A stretch of 64,000 bases of DNA from Scenedesmus sp. ARA3 (GCA_004335835.1 RWJK01001954.1:454-64453); one strand, 5' to 3'. Shown: positions 28,852-61,022, counted from the first letter of the stretch. The notes: generated from the sequence alone by a model not told the origin. Numbers and translations are program-made.

Positions 28852-30205
28852 CATGGACTGTTGGTGCTCCCACAGCGATCTTCAGCAAGCCTGGGTCGTG
28901 CCTCGTTCTGCTGTTACCAGCAGCCACCAATTTTTCATCTTAAGGCTACCGTTTGCTAATGCATTTTCCAGGGACTGAGGTAGATGTCTGGCGGCTGAAG
29001 CAACATGGCAACAGGACTGTGGCCCTGCAGTCCCTGCGGGTGTAGAGTTGGTGGCACTTGCTAGTCAGGCTGTAATAACAACGAAGCAGCTGTCACATGC
29101 AACAACTTGCACCCACCATGTGACCTTGGTGGAATGCTGCCGCCGGCTGACAGCAGCCCAGCCAGTACCAAGCCTGCAGTCAGTCAAAATGAAAGGATCG
29201 CTGCGTCCACTGGTCCTCAGCTTGTGTCCTGCTAGCATCATTGCAGATGCTGCAGGCGCAAACAAGATTTGGCTGACAGCTGTGGCAGCTATTTTCCTCA
29301 AAGTGCGAGTCCTGGCCACAGCATTTTCAGAGCGGGGTATCCCGCCAACACCTGATGTTGCAGGTCCTGCAGCAGGTGCAGCAGATGCAGCGCTGCTTGT
29401 GTGCTTGCTGACCGCAGGCGATACTAAGCTGCTTACCGATAGCTATGAGAGTAAATTGGCGCATACACGCTGAGGCAAGCTTGCTGGATGAGTGCTTGTT
29501 GGTGCAGTGCAGTCGGTCTGGCAGTGCAGCAGCTGTGAGTGCTGGTAGTGCAACCCGCCCCAAGCCGACGTAGCAGGTAGACGTTTGAACCGACTGAACT
29601 GTTAGTTGAGGCAGTACAAACTCCTTTCGTGATATCTGCTCAGGAACAAATCCCAGTGATCGCTCAGCAGCCTGTTTCGGAAGTGGGAGATACTAAAGTT
29701 AGAAGGGCGTCCATGTCGTTGATCCCCTACAAAAGATGGTGATGGAATGCATGATATAGTGTAAAAATGTGGCGTCGAAGGACGGTCGATGCCGATGCGA
29801 CTCCTCTCCCTGCCCCGGGTGACACCTGAGCTGACAGTGATGACAAGACTGGCTGTGTCTGTACATCTGCCACACCCTTCGCACCAAACCAGTCGGCAGG
29901 AGCCGGTTGTTTGGCCACTGCGGATTACTTTGAGCAGCTCTGGCTCTTTGTCATGTGAGCACCACGCCTTCACTGCAGCAATGCAAGTGGCCAACGTAGG
30001 TTACAACGCGCGACCAACACACAAGAGTCTGCCAAACATGATGCTGCATCACGCGTCCGTCTATTTACAAGCGTTCCATGCTTGGGAACGGCGTTACATA
30101 AGAGCCATGGTACATCCAGTGCACCCGCAAGAATCTAGCTCCACATTTCTCATGCAGCAGTGAGAAAGCACCATGTATCTCTGCAGCCGCACAACTGCAC
30201 ACACT
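28551..30205. other. Region between ARMC8 and the protease-RCC1 gene
   Basis: Must contain the 5' exons and promoter of the protease gene. It has a (CAG)n run at about 28816-28851. A plus-strand frame 29188-29473 (94 residues, Ala-rich) is unrecognised and I do not call it a gene. Confidence 0.35.
30065..30069 (-). terminator. TGTAA poly(A) signal of ARMC8
   Basis: Minus-strand TGTAA about 140 bases after the ARMC8 stop at 30206. Confidence 0.4.
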
Positions 30206-33200
30206 TTACTTCACCCCCAGCTGCTCCAGTGCTGTCTGCAGCCGCTCACACAGGTCCTGACTGTACACGTCAGACGGCAGCGGCGGCGGCAGCGGCACAC
30301 CAGTGCCTGCTGCTGCCCCTGCACCCCTGCTGCTGCCAGCCGCAGATGGAGACACTGCTGCTGCTGCTGTCGCCGACTCTGCTGCGCCTGTTGCGCTGCT
30401 GCACTGTGCTAGGATGCTTTTCAGCGCATCCTCAAAACCCAAATGCTTCAGTGCAGCCACACGCGCAGCAGCAGCCGCAGCAGACGCAAAGGCCTCCCCT
30501 GCTGCTGCTGTCCCACTGCCTGCCGCCTGCACAGCTGCTGCTGCTGCCGCTGCTGCATCAGCCTCGCTCCATAACATGTTGATAACACACCACACAGCCG
30601 CCAGCCGCACCTCTTGCAGCCAGGCTGCTGGCACTGCCCCGCTGCTGCTGCTGCTGCTGCTTGCAGCCAAGTGCTGCAGCAGCAGCACTGGGATCCTGCT
30701 TGTCACAACCGCCTCCTTCTGCACTTCATTTGATGAGCAGAGGTTTGCAACAGCATACAGCAAGCCCACTAGCCGCGCCTTGAGGTGCTGCTGCTGCTGC
30801 TCTGCTGCCGCCTCACTGCTGCTGCTGCTGCTGCTGCCACCTGCTGCTGCTGCCAGGCTGCTGTACAGTGCTGGCTCCAGCTGCTCCTCCAGCAGCGGCA
30901 GCAGCCCGTTGCTGCTCCAGGCAGTGAGCTGCACACACAGCGCAAACGACGTAGTATAAGAAGACAGTGCTGCAGTCATGTGGCAGATACTTGCAGCATC
31001 TGCAATGCGTGCAAGGACAACATCAGACCGGCTGCAGACCCACAGCCACTCGCATGCTCTACTATTGCCCAGCAGCATGCACATAAACACACCCTGCCGC
31101 ACCACAAACCAACAGACCCATTGCCAGCTGCTGCGCACAACTGCTTCATGCCCGCAGCGGTTTTGCACCCGTCCTGCACAATCACGCAGCAGCAAGGCAA
31201 GCTGCACCACCACATCACCCAGGCCTGCACTGTGCCCATCTGCTCAACGCCAGCCGCCCCTTTGCACAGGTTCTGCAGCAGCCCCACCGCCTGCTCCTGC
31301 ACCCGCACATCATGGTCCCCTACCAGCAGCGCTCTAAACCCCTGCCAGCTCATCTCTGCTGCACTTTGAAAAGCATACCGCACAATCTAAATCCTGCAAC
31401 GAGGACAGCAAACGACGCTGCTGTAAAGTTCGCCCCTATCCAAGCAGCACCTACCTGCTCAACGCCAGCCGCCCCCTTGCACAGGTTCTGCAGCAGCCCC
31501 ACCGCCTGCTCCTGCACCCGCACATCATGGTCCCCCACCAGCAAACCCCTGAAGCCCTGCCAGCTCATCTCCTGCAGCAGCTGCTGCTGCACCTCTGGCT
31601 CTGCCTCATGTGATGCGTTCTTCAAAGCCCAGGCAGCATACAGCCGCAGCTCTGGCAGCATGCTGGCGGTGAGGGAGGATAAGGCTGGCAGGGCGCCTGC
31701 TTTTATGAGGGGCTGCCGCACACTGCTGAAGCCGAGCAGCAAGTTGCAGGCCGCGCCCGCAGCCGCCACCTGCAGGTGGAGCGAGCAGAACATGCAACCA
31801 TGTGATCGTTGGAAAGCTCCGGATGCGGTAGCACAGGCAACGACATGAGGTGTATGTAAGGTATGCTCAAAGGTTTGACCACTGCTACCGTTTGCATGAA
31901 ACAACTGGCTGATATTGATAGAGAGTTCGATGTCATGGCAAGGTTGGTGTATGCTGCTGAAGCAGGCTGCAGCCCAACATGCATCTGGTTACAGCGGTTG
32001 TCACACCAGCAACATCAGTTGCCAGTCAACCCACCTGCACCTCACTAGCGCCAGCATCCTGCAGCAGCACCACCAGCGGCACAGCAACAGCAGCAGGGAT
32101 GCTGCAGCCCACAGGCATGCTCATAAAACAAATTTAAACTAAAACCCCGGCACCAGCAGTCAAACTCAACCCACCTGCACCTCACTAGCGCCAGCATCCT
32201 GCAGCAGCGCCACCAGTGGCGCAGCAACAGCAGCAGGGATGCTGCCACCCCTCAGTAGCCGCGCGCTGCGGCACAGCCCCCGCAGACACACCGCCGCAGC
32301 AGCACGCACGTCTGCATTTGCATCACTAAGTGCTGCCACCACCAGCTGCACTAGCTTGCCGCCCTGCTCTGCTGCCATCTTTGTGCGAGCAGCATCCCCG
32401 TGCATTGCCAGAGATGCGAGCGCTGCAAAGCAGCCGCGGCGCAGCGTCACCGCTGCTGCTGCAGCAGCGGCGGCTGCGGCTGCAGCAGCAGCTGCACGCG
32501 CCTTGGCAGCGGCAGTGCCTGCTGGCTTGCTGCTGCTGGCTGCCTTTGCTGCTGCTGCAGTGGCATCAGGCTGGCTGGTTGTTGCTGCTGCTGCTGCTGC
32601 TTTGCTGGACAGCAGCTTGACAAGCAGCTTGATTGCATCCAAGTCCATTGCCAGCTGCAGCAACTCAGGCCTGCATTGCATCAGCACACAGCAGCAATCA
32701 ATTTCTTGCCAAGCATTTGCTGCCAGCACCAGCAGCAACCATAGTGGCCTGCCACGCCATAAACAGCAGCAATGCATTGCACCGCCTGCCAATCAACCAA
32801 CTGCCTTCCACCAAACAAGCTAGCAAACACCAAAGAAACACACAATTTGTGCTCAAGCCAACCTGAACCGCACAGCCATACATATAAGTAGGTTACATGT
32901 GGGTGCTGGCACCATCTTAACCATTCAGAGCCATTGCTTACATCTGGGTCCTGGCACCATCTTCAACATTCAGAGCCATTACTCACCGGCCATCCATCAA
33001 CAGGGCCAGCAGCAGCGGCACCTGCTGCAGGTATCTGCTGTCTCCAGCCTCCCCAGCAAGGCCTAGCAGGGCCCGATAAGCTGGCGACCCCGCTGCTGCT
33101 GCTGCCGCTGCAGGGGTGGCAGCGTGGCTGACGCCTGCGCCTGCTGCTGCTGCATCAGCTGCTGCCATCAGGCGCACCAGGCGCGGCAATACTGACAGGC

Positions 33201-36200
33201 ACGCAGGAAGCAGCTGCAGCAACAATGTAACAAAGGAGCCGGGGCAGAGCCATGCAGAAATCAAGTCAGCGAGGAAGGCAAGTAGGTGCGCGCACTCAAG
33301 TTCGAGTAGCTGCAAGAACACCACACAGTCGGCGAGCGGTGCAGCCATGACATGACCAAGCATGATGCTTGTCACACCTGCGCCTTAGATAAGCCACTGC
33401 AAACCGCTGCCTGCATGATTCTTTTGTGTGTGCTCAAGTGACTCAGCCGTGCCTCAGCCATGAGGCGGGACGCGCGCACGCTATTATCGTTAGTATTGTC
33501 AACCACATCACTCGCACTCAAGCGCTGCTGCTGATGAAGTGAGCCGCGCTCACCTGGCGTGCAGTCTCCTGCTGTGCCGCTCTGCTCAAGTGGCAGATGC
33601 ACGCAGCACACTGGAAGCGAAGCCGGCTGTCATACTCCCGCATCAGCTGCAGCAGCCGCTGCACAACTTCCGGCAGCACCTGCTGCTGCTGCTGCTCCGG
33701 CCCTGCTAGTGGCACTGACGGCTGCGCCTGTGCTGCTGCTGCTGCTGCCTGTTTGAGCTGCTGAGAGGTTGTTGGCTGCTGCTGTGTGGTGGCTGAAGTG
33801 TGCTGCAGCAGCTGTCGGCATGCCTCCTGGCTGTGCTGCGTGAGGGCTGCCAGGCACTCCACAGCAGACTCCTGCAAGAGCAAATGCACAAGATTGGTTG
33901 CGTATCGTGTGAAATGGTGCAAAAGGGACCTGCCCTGTTGCCAGGCGGGCTGGCGCATGCAGCCGCAGCTCCTTGAATTGTTCCCTACACTAGCACAGCA
34001 GGCGCTGCGGGGGAAACCCACGCGCACACTTCATCTGCCTCAAGCTCGGCGGCTGCTGGCTTTAAGCAACTAGCCCACTGTCGCTGCATCAGCATGACCT
34101 GGCCCTCACCTGGCAGCTCCAGCTGCCAAGCAAGCATACACAAAATGCACAAAGGGAGACTCGCAATCTTGAGCGGAACCTGCCCTGTTGCCAGCCAGGC
34201 TGGCGCATGCACCGCAGCTCCCTGAATTGTTCCCTACACCAGCACAGCAGGCGCTGCGGGGGAAACACACACGCGCACTTCATCTGCCTCAAGCTCAGCG
34301 GCTGCTGGGTTGAAACACCTAGACCATTGTCGCTGCATCAGCATGACCTGGCCCTCACCTGGCAGCTCCTGCGCTGGGAGGACAGCAGCTGCACCAGTGC
34401 AGGCACAGCGCCCGCAGCCGCTACGCTGCTGGCCTGCAAACACCCCGACAAGACAGTAACGTGCATTAAATCGACAGATCAATCAGTAGAAGTTGCGCAA
34501 TGCATGACGCTGCTGGGCCGATTGGAAGCAGCTGCTGAGATGGAAAGCATTCACAGAGGCCCTACAAGTGGTTGGGCATTTGTTTGTTTGCACAACGCAT
34601 GTGCGGAAGTGGAGACACTCTGCGACACCTGCCGTGTGTTTACACGAGCAGTTCCTGCAGGAGCATCGTGCACACACCTGTGACGCGCTGGTGCAGCAGT
34701 GTCCCAGCACATTGGCAGCAACCTCTGCCACACATGCCGCATTTTGCACTTGAGTACAGGCAGTGGCAACTCACCTGCGACGCGCTGGTGCAGCAGTGCC
34801 CCAGCACATTGGCAGCTGCCTCCGCCACGCTGTCATGCTGCGGCTGCTGCAGCAGCACCACTAGCCGCAGCAGCACCGGCTGCTGCAGCAGGGCATCCCT
34901 GGGTGCTAGGGGAGACTGCAACAGCAGGTAAACCAACACAGCAGCAAGAAACATGCAGTGTTGGCTGGGCGTTGCGGTGCCTTGCTGTGCCGACACCCAC
35001 AGGCTTCTCAACACCACGCCATTCATGCGTGTTGATGTGATGTTATCAACAGCACCAAAACCTCTGCGGCGGGCGGCTCACAAAGCATCAGAGGGTGGCA
35101 CCGCCTTTCTTGGGTTCAGCTCAGTATCATGCAGCAGCGGTCGCCGCTCGAACGCCGCGGCACCTGCCTCATCCTGCAAGCATTCCTGCACGCATTCTCA
35201 GACGCGTTCCTGCAAAAACACTCCTGCAAGCGCTCTTCTCTTCCTGCAAGCATGCCAGCCACTCCTACAAGCCCACCTGGTACAGAAGCTTCAGTGAGCG
35301 TGCTGCTGCTGCCACCACGCGCTCGTTGCTGCTGCACAGCACGCCGACAATCCCTGCCACGCCATTGCATGCCACGATTGCGCGCACGCCATCGTCTACG
35401 CCATATGCCAGGCTCCCTAGGGCTGTGGGTTGTTGACAGTGAGGTTGCAGTTGTGGTGCGGTGTGTGCAGTGGCAGGCAGGGAGCAATCAGTTGGTTGCA
35501 TGCACATGCGCATGTATGCGTACCAACGCAATCACGAGCAGCAGGCCATGTTGTTGAAGCTGGGCATGTATGCCAGGCTTCCAAGGGCTGTGGTTGATGG
35601 TGTGATGGGTGCGGTGGCAGGCAGAATGCGGGTGGTTGTTTGCATGTGCATGCTTGTATGCGCAGTTGTGCAGGTGACCAGCAGGCCATGTTGTTAGAAG
35701 ATAGGCAGATTGCTGCAGGCAAGTGCGTGCATGCATGCATGCATGCATGCATGCGTGCGTCATGCATGAATGCCAAAGTGTGTAGGGTTGTACCATGAAG
35801 AGGTTCAACAAGCGCAGAGCGAGTTATGCGGCTGCTCCTGTTGCATGCGATGAGATCAAACAGAAGCAGGCATGCTGGGGGCTGTCAGCAGTGCAACTGC
35901 CACCTGCTAGCCCAAGCCTGGGTCCAGGGTGCACACCCATCAGCAACTCTGCAATTGACCGTGTTGAATGTAACATACCTGCTACTGCTTGCACCAACAG
36001 GTCAGCATCGCTGCTAGATGTGAGCAGCTCAAGAAGCGCAGGGACCAGGCCAGTGAACTGCTGCTTCTTGAAGCGGTTGCCAATCACTGTGTTCTTCAGC
36101 TCCCGCACAGCTTGCAATCTAGTGCTACTGTCTGAAGACTTAAGGCCTTCCTCCAGCTGCTGGCAAGACGGCCCGTTGCCATTCCTTGCAACCATGGCCA

Positions 36201-36201
36201 T
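30206..36201 (-). CDS. ARMC8: Armadillo repeat protein ARMC8 (GID5/Vid28-like, GID/CTLH ubiquitin ligase)
   Basis: Scaffold subunit of the GID/CTLH E3 ligase in fungi and animals; role here inferred. Nine exons: 36201-35979, 35422-35277, 34915-34775, 34433-34359, 33871-33554, 33213-32987, 32670-32175, 31769-31455, 30928-30206. Phases close to 887 residues. Family signatures: N-terminal RLQAVRELKNTVIGNRFKK; central ELRLYAAWALKNASH with VRVQEQAVGLLQNLCKG; C-terminal VRLAAVWCVINMLWSE then ALKHLGFEDALKSIL. The chain is longer than animal ARMC8 because of poly-Ala, poly-Ser and poly-Gln loops. Start MAMV at 36201 is the first ATG of the exon. Introns hold echoes of exons 2, 3, 4, 7 and 8. Confidence 0.85.
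31235..31356 (-). repeat. Echo of ARMC8 exon 8 3' half with lost donor
   Basis: Reads EMSWQGFRALLVGDHDVRVQ and on to AAGVEQ, like the true exon end at 31455. The donor GTAGGT has become ATGGGC, so this copy can no longer be spliced there. Confidence 0.85.
32036..32120 (-). repeat. Echo of ARMC8 exon 7 3' end
   Basis: Copy of the exon end plus GTGGGT-type donor, about 134 bp downstream in gene direction of the true end at 32175. Confidence 0.85.
33925..34372 (-). repeat. 249-bp tandem duplication at ARMC8 exon 4 3' end
   Basis: 33925-34120 repeats 34180-34369 with a 249-base period. The unit joins the last bases of exon 4 (GGAGCTGCCAG), its GTGAGG donor and adjoining intron. Confidence 0.9.
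34682..34740 (-). repeat. Echo of ARMC8 exon 3 3' end
   Basis: Reads ANVLGHCCTSASQ followed by a GTGTGT donor; the period to the true exon end is 97 bases. Confidence 0.85.
35401..35697 (-). repeat. Echo of ARMC8 exon 2 5' end
   Basis: 35565-35697 repeats the exon 2 start and upstream intron (35401-35545) with a ~165-base period, including the acceptor. Confidence 0.8.
35729..35757. repeat. (GCAT)n microsatellite
   Basis: About six GCAT units in ARMC8 intron 1. Confidence 0.8.
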
Positions 36202-37340
36202 GTGCTGCTGGTCTCGCAACCGTCGTCAGCTACTCAGAGTCAAGCCAGCATCCAGGCTGCCACCAGGTGCGCTGAAATGATGAGATCAAAAACCTTGTGG
36301 CCTACCGAGATGGTGATCGGCGTGCTGTAGGCATCAGGTGCAAACACCTAGGCCCCAGCATAACTTTCATTCATTTTGCTGCCCTAAGGAGGGATTGCAT
36401 GCTGTGCTAGCTGGCATTCAAGAATTTGGTGCATGCTTGATAGTTTGCGCGCTTGCATCGACAGCCACCGGCCGTTGAGGAACAGTGCTGAGCCTGTGAA
36501 AGGTGTGCCACCAAAGCACTGTCCGTACGCACTGTGCTGGACTTGAGGCGCCCTGTATGCCCCTCCATCGTTTTTTACTTACCGTAATAGAATTTCTGGA
36601 ATTTCAGGAGGCTGAGCTGCAGCCTTGTTGGTTATCTCGGCCAGCGAGAGCAGCAGCCCCTTCTAAACGCGTCTGAGCACATTTGATCACTCATAGGCAT
36701 GGCAGCTGGCTGAGCTCGCCCTGGGTAGTTTCGCCTTGAGGTGAGTTCGGGCTACCGTGGCTTCGTCGGTGGCATGTGGGACGATGAAATGGTGTTGGTT
36801 GATGATTTAAAGCGCATGTGGGTGCGGCAGCGCAGCAAGGCGTCCTGCAGTCGGCACCGGCCCTCAGCAGTAACCATGGCACAGGCCTGTGCTGTGCCTG
36901 CTGTCGAGGGCTCCTTGCAGTCCTTTAGCTGCTCTTCCTGTCAATTCACGCTTCATAGAATCACCCTGCAGCCTTCTATGCTGTCCACAGCTCACATGAA
37001 ACAAGTAGTGTTTGTTGAGTGGATCCGTCCTGCTCAGCATGCGCTGCGCTTGCATGGCGGTTGCGCATGATCTTGCCGCAGCGAGCACGCACCTGTGCCC
37101 TAGTCCGCTACAAGCAGCTGTTACATATGCTGCCGCGTATGCTGACACCGAAATTGGTCCTTCGTGCTACATCCCGGCAGTACAGCTTGTCCCGCATGTC
37201 ATTATCTTGCATGTCCCTCTGCACCTCTCAGTTTCCCCAAGCCATCATGCATGCTTACTGCTGTTTCATGCATGCTCCTGTCGACCTTGCATTACTGCAA
37301 AAACGATCCTGCAGGCTTACATCCAGCAGCAGCAGCAGCC
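36202..37340. other. Head-to-head promoter region of ARMC8 and PIE1
   Basis: 1.1 kb between the start codons of two divergently transcribed genes. No conserved protein found. A frame at 36741-37070 is unrecognised. Regulatory sites not identifiable by eye. Confidence 0.5.
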
Positions 37341-56838
<19,498 letters not shown>

Positions 56839-57654
56839 CGTTGAGTGTTGGGTTGCTTTGTGTGTGCGCAGTGGATTGTGAACATGCTTGCATGGCATGG
56901 CCGCTTGCGTGCTCATGTGGGATGTGTATGCAGTTAATGCTTTGTTCAAGCATTGACATGCCATTTCTGTCATGTGCGTGGCAAGAGGTGATGTTGGTCT
57001 GCTGCAGGTGACTGCTCTTGTCTGTACACCTTTGGTACAGTTTAAACAATTGCAGGCAAGACAAATTGCAGTAGCACAATGCAGCATATTGCGTCACTCA
57101 CATGTTTACAAGTGGTACAGCAGCTGCCCACTGCTGTTGCATGCCAGTGGCGGGGCCCAAGCTGCTCTGTAACTTTGCAGATATGGTCACGCTGTATATG
57201 GCGGAGTCTGATGCCAGATAGCCTTGCTGGTGACTGCCGTGGTTGATTGCAAATGCTTGGTGATGACAAGGCTATGTCTGCCCTGGCCGGCCGGGCCCCT
57301 AGTTACGACCTGGGCAGCAGCGACCCGGCAATGTGGGGATTTCGAAATATAGGCTTGAGAAGCTGCTGGCTGTCACCGTCGAAGAGACAAAACAAGCTAG
57401 CCGGCTTGTGCTAATTCCCGCCCAGCTTCGCGGGGTGACTTCCAACCACCAGGTAGCTGGAGCGCGGGTTCAACCACCAGTCGGCTGTGACAAACCTGCC
57501 AAACCGGGTATATCAGCCTGAGACAAGGGGCTAGATAGTCACCAGTTTAGTTGCCCTCCTGCGACAGCGGCTGCGAAGAAACTTGCTGGTTCCTTCCCGC
57601 CATCTCCACAATCATCACCAAAGCAAGCTGTCGCCAAACAAAGCCATCATCAGG
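56839..57654. other. Intergenic region, PIE1 3' side and secreted-protein promoter
   Basis: No gene seen. A GTATAT at 57512-57517 may act as a TATA element for the gene at 57655. Confidence 0.4.
57168..57172 (+). terminator. TGTAA poly(A) signal of PIE1
   Basis: TGTAA 330 bases after the PIE1 stop. Confidence 0.35.
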
Positions 57655-58912
57655 ATGGATTCCAGCGCGATGATTGCCGCCCTTCTCTGCTTGGCGCTCT
57701 GCACAGGTGAGTTGCAATTGGTCTTGTAAACATGCAGGCACCCGAGCTGCAAGCTTAAGCTTTCTCGCTCGCAGCCCAAAGCGCGCATTTCAGTGTGATG
57801 GATCTAAACAAACAAAAGCGATAATTAGGTCATGTTCGTTTGCTTCTGTAAGCAGCCTGCCGTAGCAGCATAATTGGGCATGAGTTCACAGTAGCAGGCA
57901 GCTGCCTCACCCCATCCTATCTCTCATCACAGACCAGCACCTTCGACACACCCTCAAACACATCGCCTAACTATTTCCGCTTCGCCTGTTCTCTGTCTGC
58001 TTGCAGGCAGCCTCGCCTCTACTGCTGATGTCAGCCTGCCTGCCATCCCACTGGATGAGGAGCCAGGCGTCATGCGCAGGCTGCAGGGGGCGCTGCTGGA
58101 TGGCCATGACATCAACTTCTTGAAAAAGACTGCCAAAGCAGCTGATGCAGTGAAGGATGCAATTGGCACAAAGGTGAGCAGTGGAACAGGCCATCAGCCA
58201 GCAGCAGGGCAGCAACGTTTGCACAGTACTCTGCTGCCTGCTTGCTGCCTGCCTGCCAGCATATCCAGCAATGCCACAGCTGGCTTGTAGCAGCTGGTTG
58301 CATGGTGTGTACGGCAGCAACAATTGCAAAAACCCATCCCCAGCATTGAACCTCAGAACCTTGGACCAGCCACTGACGATCCCCCTGCTACTGCTGCTGC
58401 TGCTGCTGCCACCCTTCCTGCTGTTGCTCCTGCAGGTCCAGGGCGTGCAGCACTTTGCCACCCATGTTGGCAAGGAAGCAGCAGAGGAGGTAAAGGACGT
58501 CGTCAAGGCAGACACCAAGGTGCTCAGCAAGGCCGCAAAAGCAACACACAGTACCCTGAAATCCAGTGGCGAAGCCATCCGTGCAACCGGCGCTGCAATC
58601 GGCGCTGGAGCTGCCCACCTTGCCACTGCACCATTCGGCGGCCTCTTCTCCCACGCTGCACACAAGACTACCGAGCATGCCAAGAAAGAGACCAAGCAGG
58701 CGGTTAAGAAGGCAGTGAAAGGCGTGAAGAAGGTGAAGCGCGCAGTTGCAAAGGCAGCAGATGAGAAGGCAGATGCGCTGCACGATACTGCCAAGGCAGC
58801 TGCGCATGCTGTGAAGCGCGCCAGCATCAAGAATGACATTGCCAAGAGGCTGGCAGCAATGAAGGTCAAGAAGGCTGTGGGTGCAGGCGTCAAGGCTGTG
58901 CTGAAGCCTTAG
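57655..58912 (+). CDS. Small secreted Lys/Ala-rich helical protein, paralog A
   Basis: Exons 57655-57706, 58007-58173 and 58436-58912 close in phase to 231 residues. The start gives a signal peptide (MIAALLCLALCTG). The middle exon is acidic; the last exon is Lys/Ala-rich and strongly helical, with KKAVKGVKKVKRAVAKAADE and a KAVLKP end. The last exon is exactly 477 bases, as in paralog B. Composition recalls LEA or H1-like proteins, but the signal peptide argues against a nuclear histone. Function unknown. Confidence 0.8.
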
Positions 58913-59499
58913 ATATTTTGCTGGAGATGTTTTTGTCTTTATAAAAGGCTCCAGGGTCACCTGGTGTGATTGTGGTGAGTGTGCGACAAGATTCTTGCAC
59001 ATGCAGCACGGCTGAGTGTACAGCAGTGTAGAGCGCAATTTGTCGCCCTGTTTGGGGTTGTTTTTGTATATTGGAGTTGACAGGATTTGTGGGAAAGCAG
59101 CAGCAGTGCTGCCGTTTCCAACCAGCTGCAAAGCTGGGTGATCTGAAGCAAGCAGCAGCAATGCTGCCATCATGAACCAGCTGCAAAGCTGGTAGCAATG
59201 TGCATTGGAGCAATCGTAAGTGCTCCTGCGAATGGAGCAACTCACAAGCGATCAAGCTTCCGCATGGTATCTTGTAAGTAACTGGACACACATACACAGG
59301 AACATGCTTGGTGGTTGATTGGCGCAAGTGCTCGCTGTTCTGAGCGCTTGCACTGTCAAATATCGCAGGCCTGGATAGCGCCTGTGCATTCACCCATTAC
59401 CTTGTAAGCATATTTACCCAATACCTTGTAACTAGCCTCTCAGAAACAATGGTGTAACTGCAGTACAGTAACATGGTGCCTGCAACAGCAGGGCCGCTG

Positions 59500-60190
59500 C
59501 TGTCACAGCTGCTCCGCCAAAGCTGCTTTTTGCACTGCCCTTTTTGACGGTTCGTCTTATGAATAAACATGCCAACATTGTTTGAACAATGTTCAAGCAA
59601 GCCCAGCTGTATCGCAACAGCCGCAATGTTCTGTGGGCATGGTGATGCGCTGCTCCACATGCACGGCGAGCAGCCCAGTGAGGAAACATGCACAGCTCAA
59701 AGCTGCTTCCCCCACTGCCCCGCTTGACAAAGCATCTTATTAATGAACTGGCCAACAACATAAGACTATTGTCCAAGACAGCGCAGCTGTATCGGCGCAA
59801 CAGCCGCTGCGTTCTGCGGGCATGCTGATGCGCTGCTCCATATGCACAGCGAGCAGCCCCATGGGGAAAGCTGCCGACCTCAAAGTTGCTTCCTCACTGG
59901 CCTGCCTGACAAACACTCTTATGAACTAACCTCCCAACAGCAAGCAAACAGATTACAAGCCAGCGCAGCTGTATCAGCGCAACAGCCGCTACGTTCTGCG
60001 GGCATGCTGATGCGCTGCTCTATATGCACGGCGAGCAGCCCCATGGGGAAAGCTGCAGACCTCAAAGTTGCTTCCTCACTGGCCTGCCTGACAAACATCT
60101 TGAAAATGAACTGGTCACCAGTGATGGTATCATGTTCAAGCCAGCCCAGCTGTATCGTTGCTACAGCCGCTACGTTTGTTGTGTCTAGGG
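59500..60190 (+). repeat. 181-bp tandem repeat, about 3.5 copies
   Basis: CAGCTGTATCG starts copies at 59604, 59784, 59966 and 60147 (periods 180-182). Units share GCATGCTGATGCGCTGCTC and GCCTGACAAA. Frames are broken by stops. Confidence 0.95.
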
Positions 60191-60340
60191 GGCCTGCACG
60201 CTTTACATTGGACATGCAAAAAATGTGTCCCTTCTGACTGGGCCTTGTTACATGGTTGAACCCTCTCAGATGAGTTTATGAATCACACACCAGGGTGTCT
60301 GTCAGTTATCTTGATGTGTTGTTCTTCGATGTTTCCTCCC

Positions 60341-60383
60341 CCTATGAGCCTCTCGTTGGCTCCTGACTGGGGTTCCCACTCCT
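60341..60383 (+). repeat. Dispersed repeat B, copy 2
   Basis: Near-identical to 26988-27030; both are followed within about 60 bases by GTAA/TGTAATG-rich sequence. Confidence 0.7.
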
Positions 60384-61022
60384 CGTTGAGTGGAGCATGT
60401 AATGTACTGTAATGTAATGTTTGGCTCTTTTTGGCTCCTCACGGACAGCACAGCATGCAGCACCACCTGCAGGTGCCACAAGCAGGTGATCACTGTGACA
60501 GTTTTCCTTCCAGCAGCAGCACCACAGCATCCAAGGGTTCTAGCCTGCACAATAAATAACAAATGCTCGCTCGTACGTTTTGTTTGAGGAAAGATGCAGC
60601 GGCAGGAGCCGCAGCAGCGACGGTTGCAGGGAAAATGTGCAGGGTTATGCAGGTTGAGCCGGCCATCACACCTGGATCCAGAGATGGACAGGCAGCCATG
60701 AAAGTACAAATACATCCAACAACATACAATTATTTAGTTCTAGGTGCTGCGTGATTGACCATTTCTTCTGAGCCGTGCTAATCCCCCGGCAGCTCCCGGT
60801 GAGCTAATCCCCGCCGCGGTGGAGCTTCGCTGATAGTCTGCAGGCAGCTGCAAAGAAGGTTCAGGCTAAGTCTCATCCGAGAAAGCTTGGCTACATAAGC
60901 GCTGAAAGCCTGCCATAGCAACACCACAAGCTACTCTCAAGCTTGCGCGCGCTTTCAACAAGTCTGTTTGCTTTCGACCTCCAAACCTCCACCCTTATAC
61001 GCAAATTAGCAAAGCAAACAGA

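Larger units (their letters stand above)
58913..61022. other. Spacer between the two secreted-protein paralogs
   Basis: Contains TGTAA at 59273-59277, a 181-bp tandem repeat and dispersed repeat B. No gene recognised. Confidence 0.5.

Noticed and set aside
29188..29473. 94-residue ORF upstream of the protease gene
   Set aside because: No recognisable family, no splice or promoter support, overlaps the likely 5' region of the minus-strand gene.
29602..29994. 130-residue minus-strand ORF
   Set aside because: No known motif or neighbouring exon; likely chance frame in intergenic DNA.
31235..31372. Extra ARMC8 exon
   Set aside because: Donor is lost and the sequence duplicates exon 8; treated as an echo.
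37251..37340. Upstream in-frame ATG for PIE1
   Set aside because: The ATG at 37341 has a far better context (GCAGCCATGG) and begins the basic PIE1-like N-terminus; the upstream stretch looks like leader or intron.
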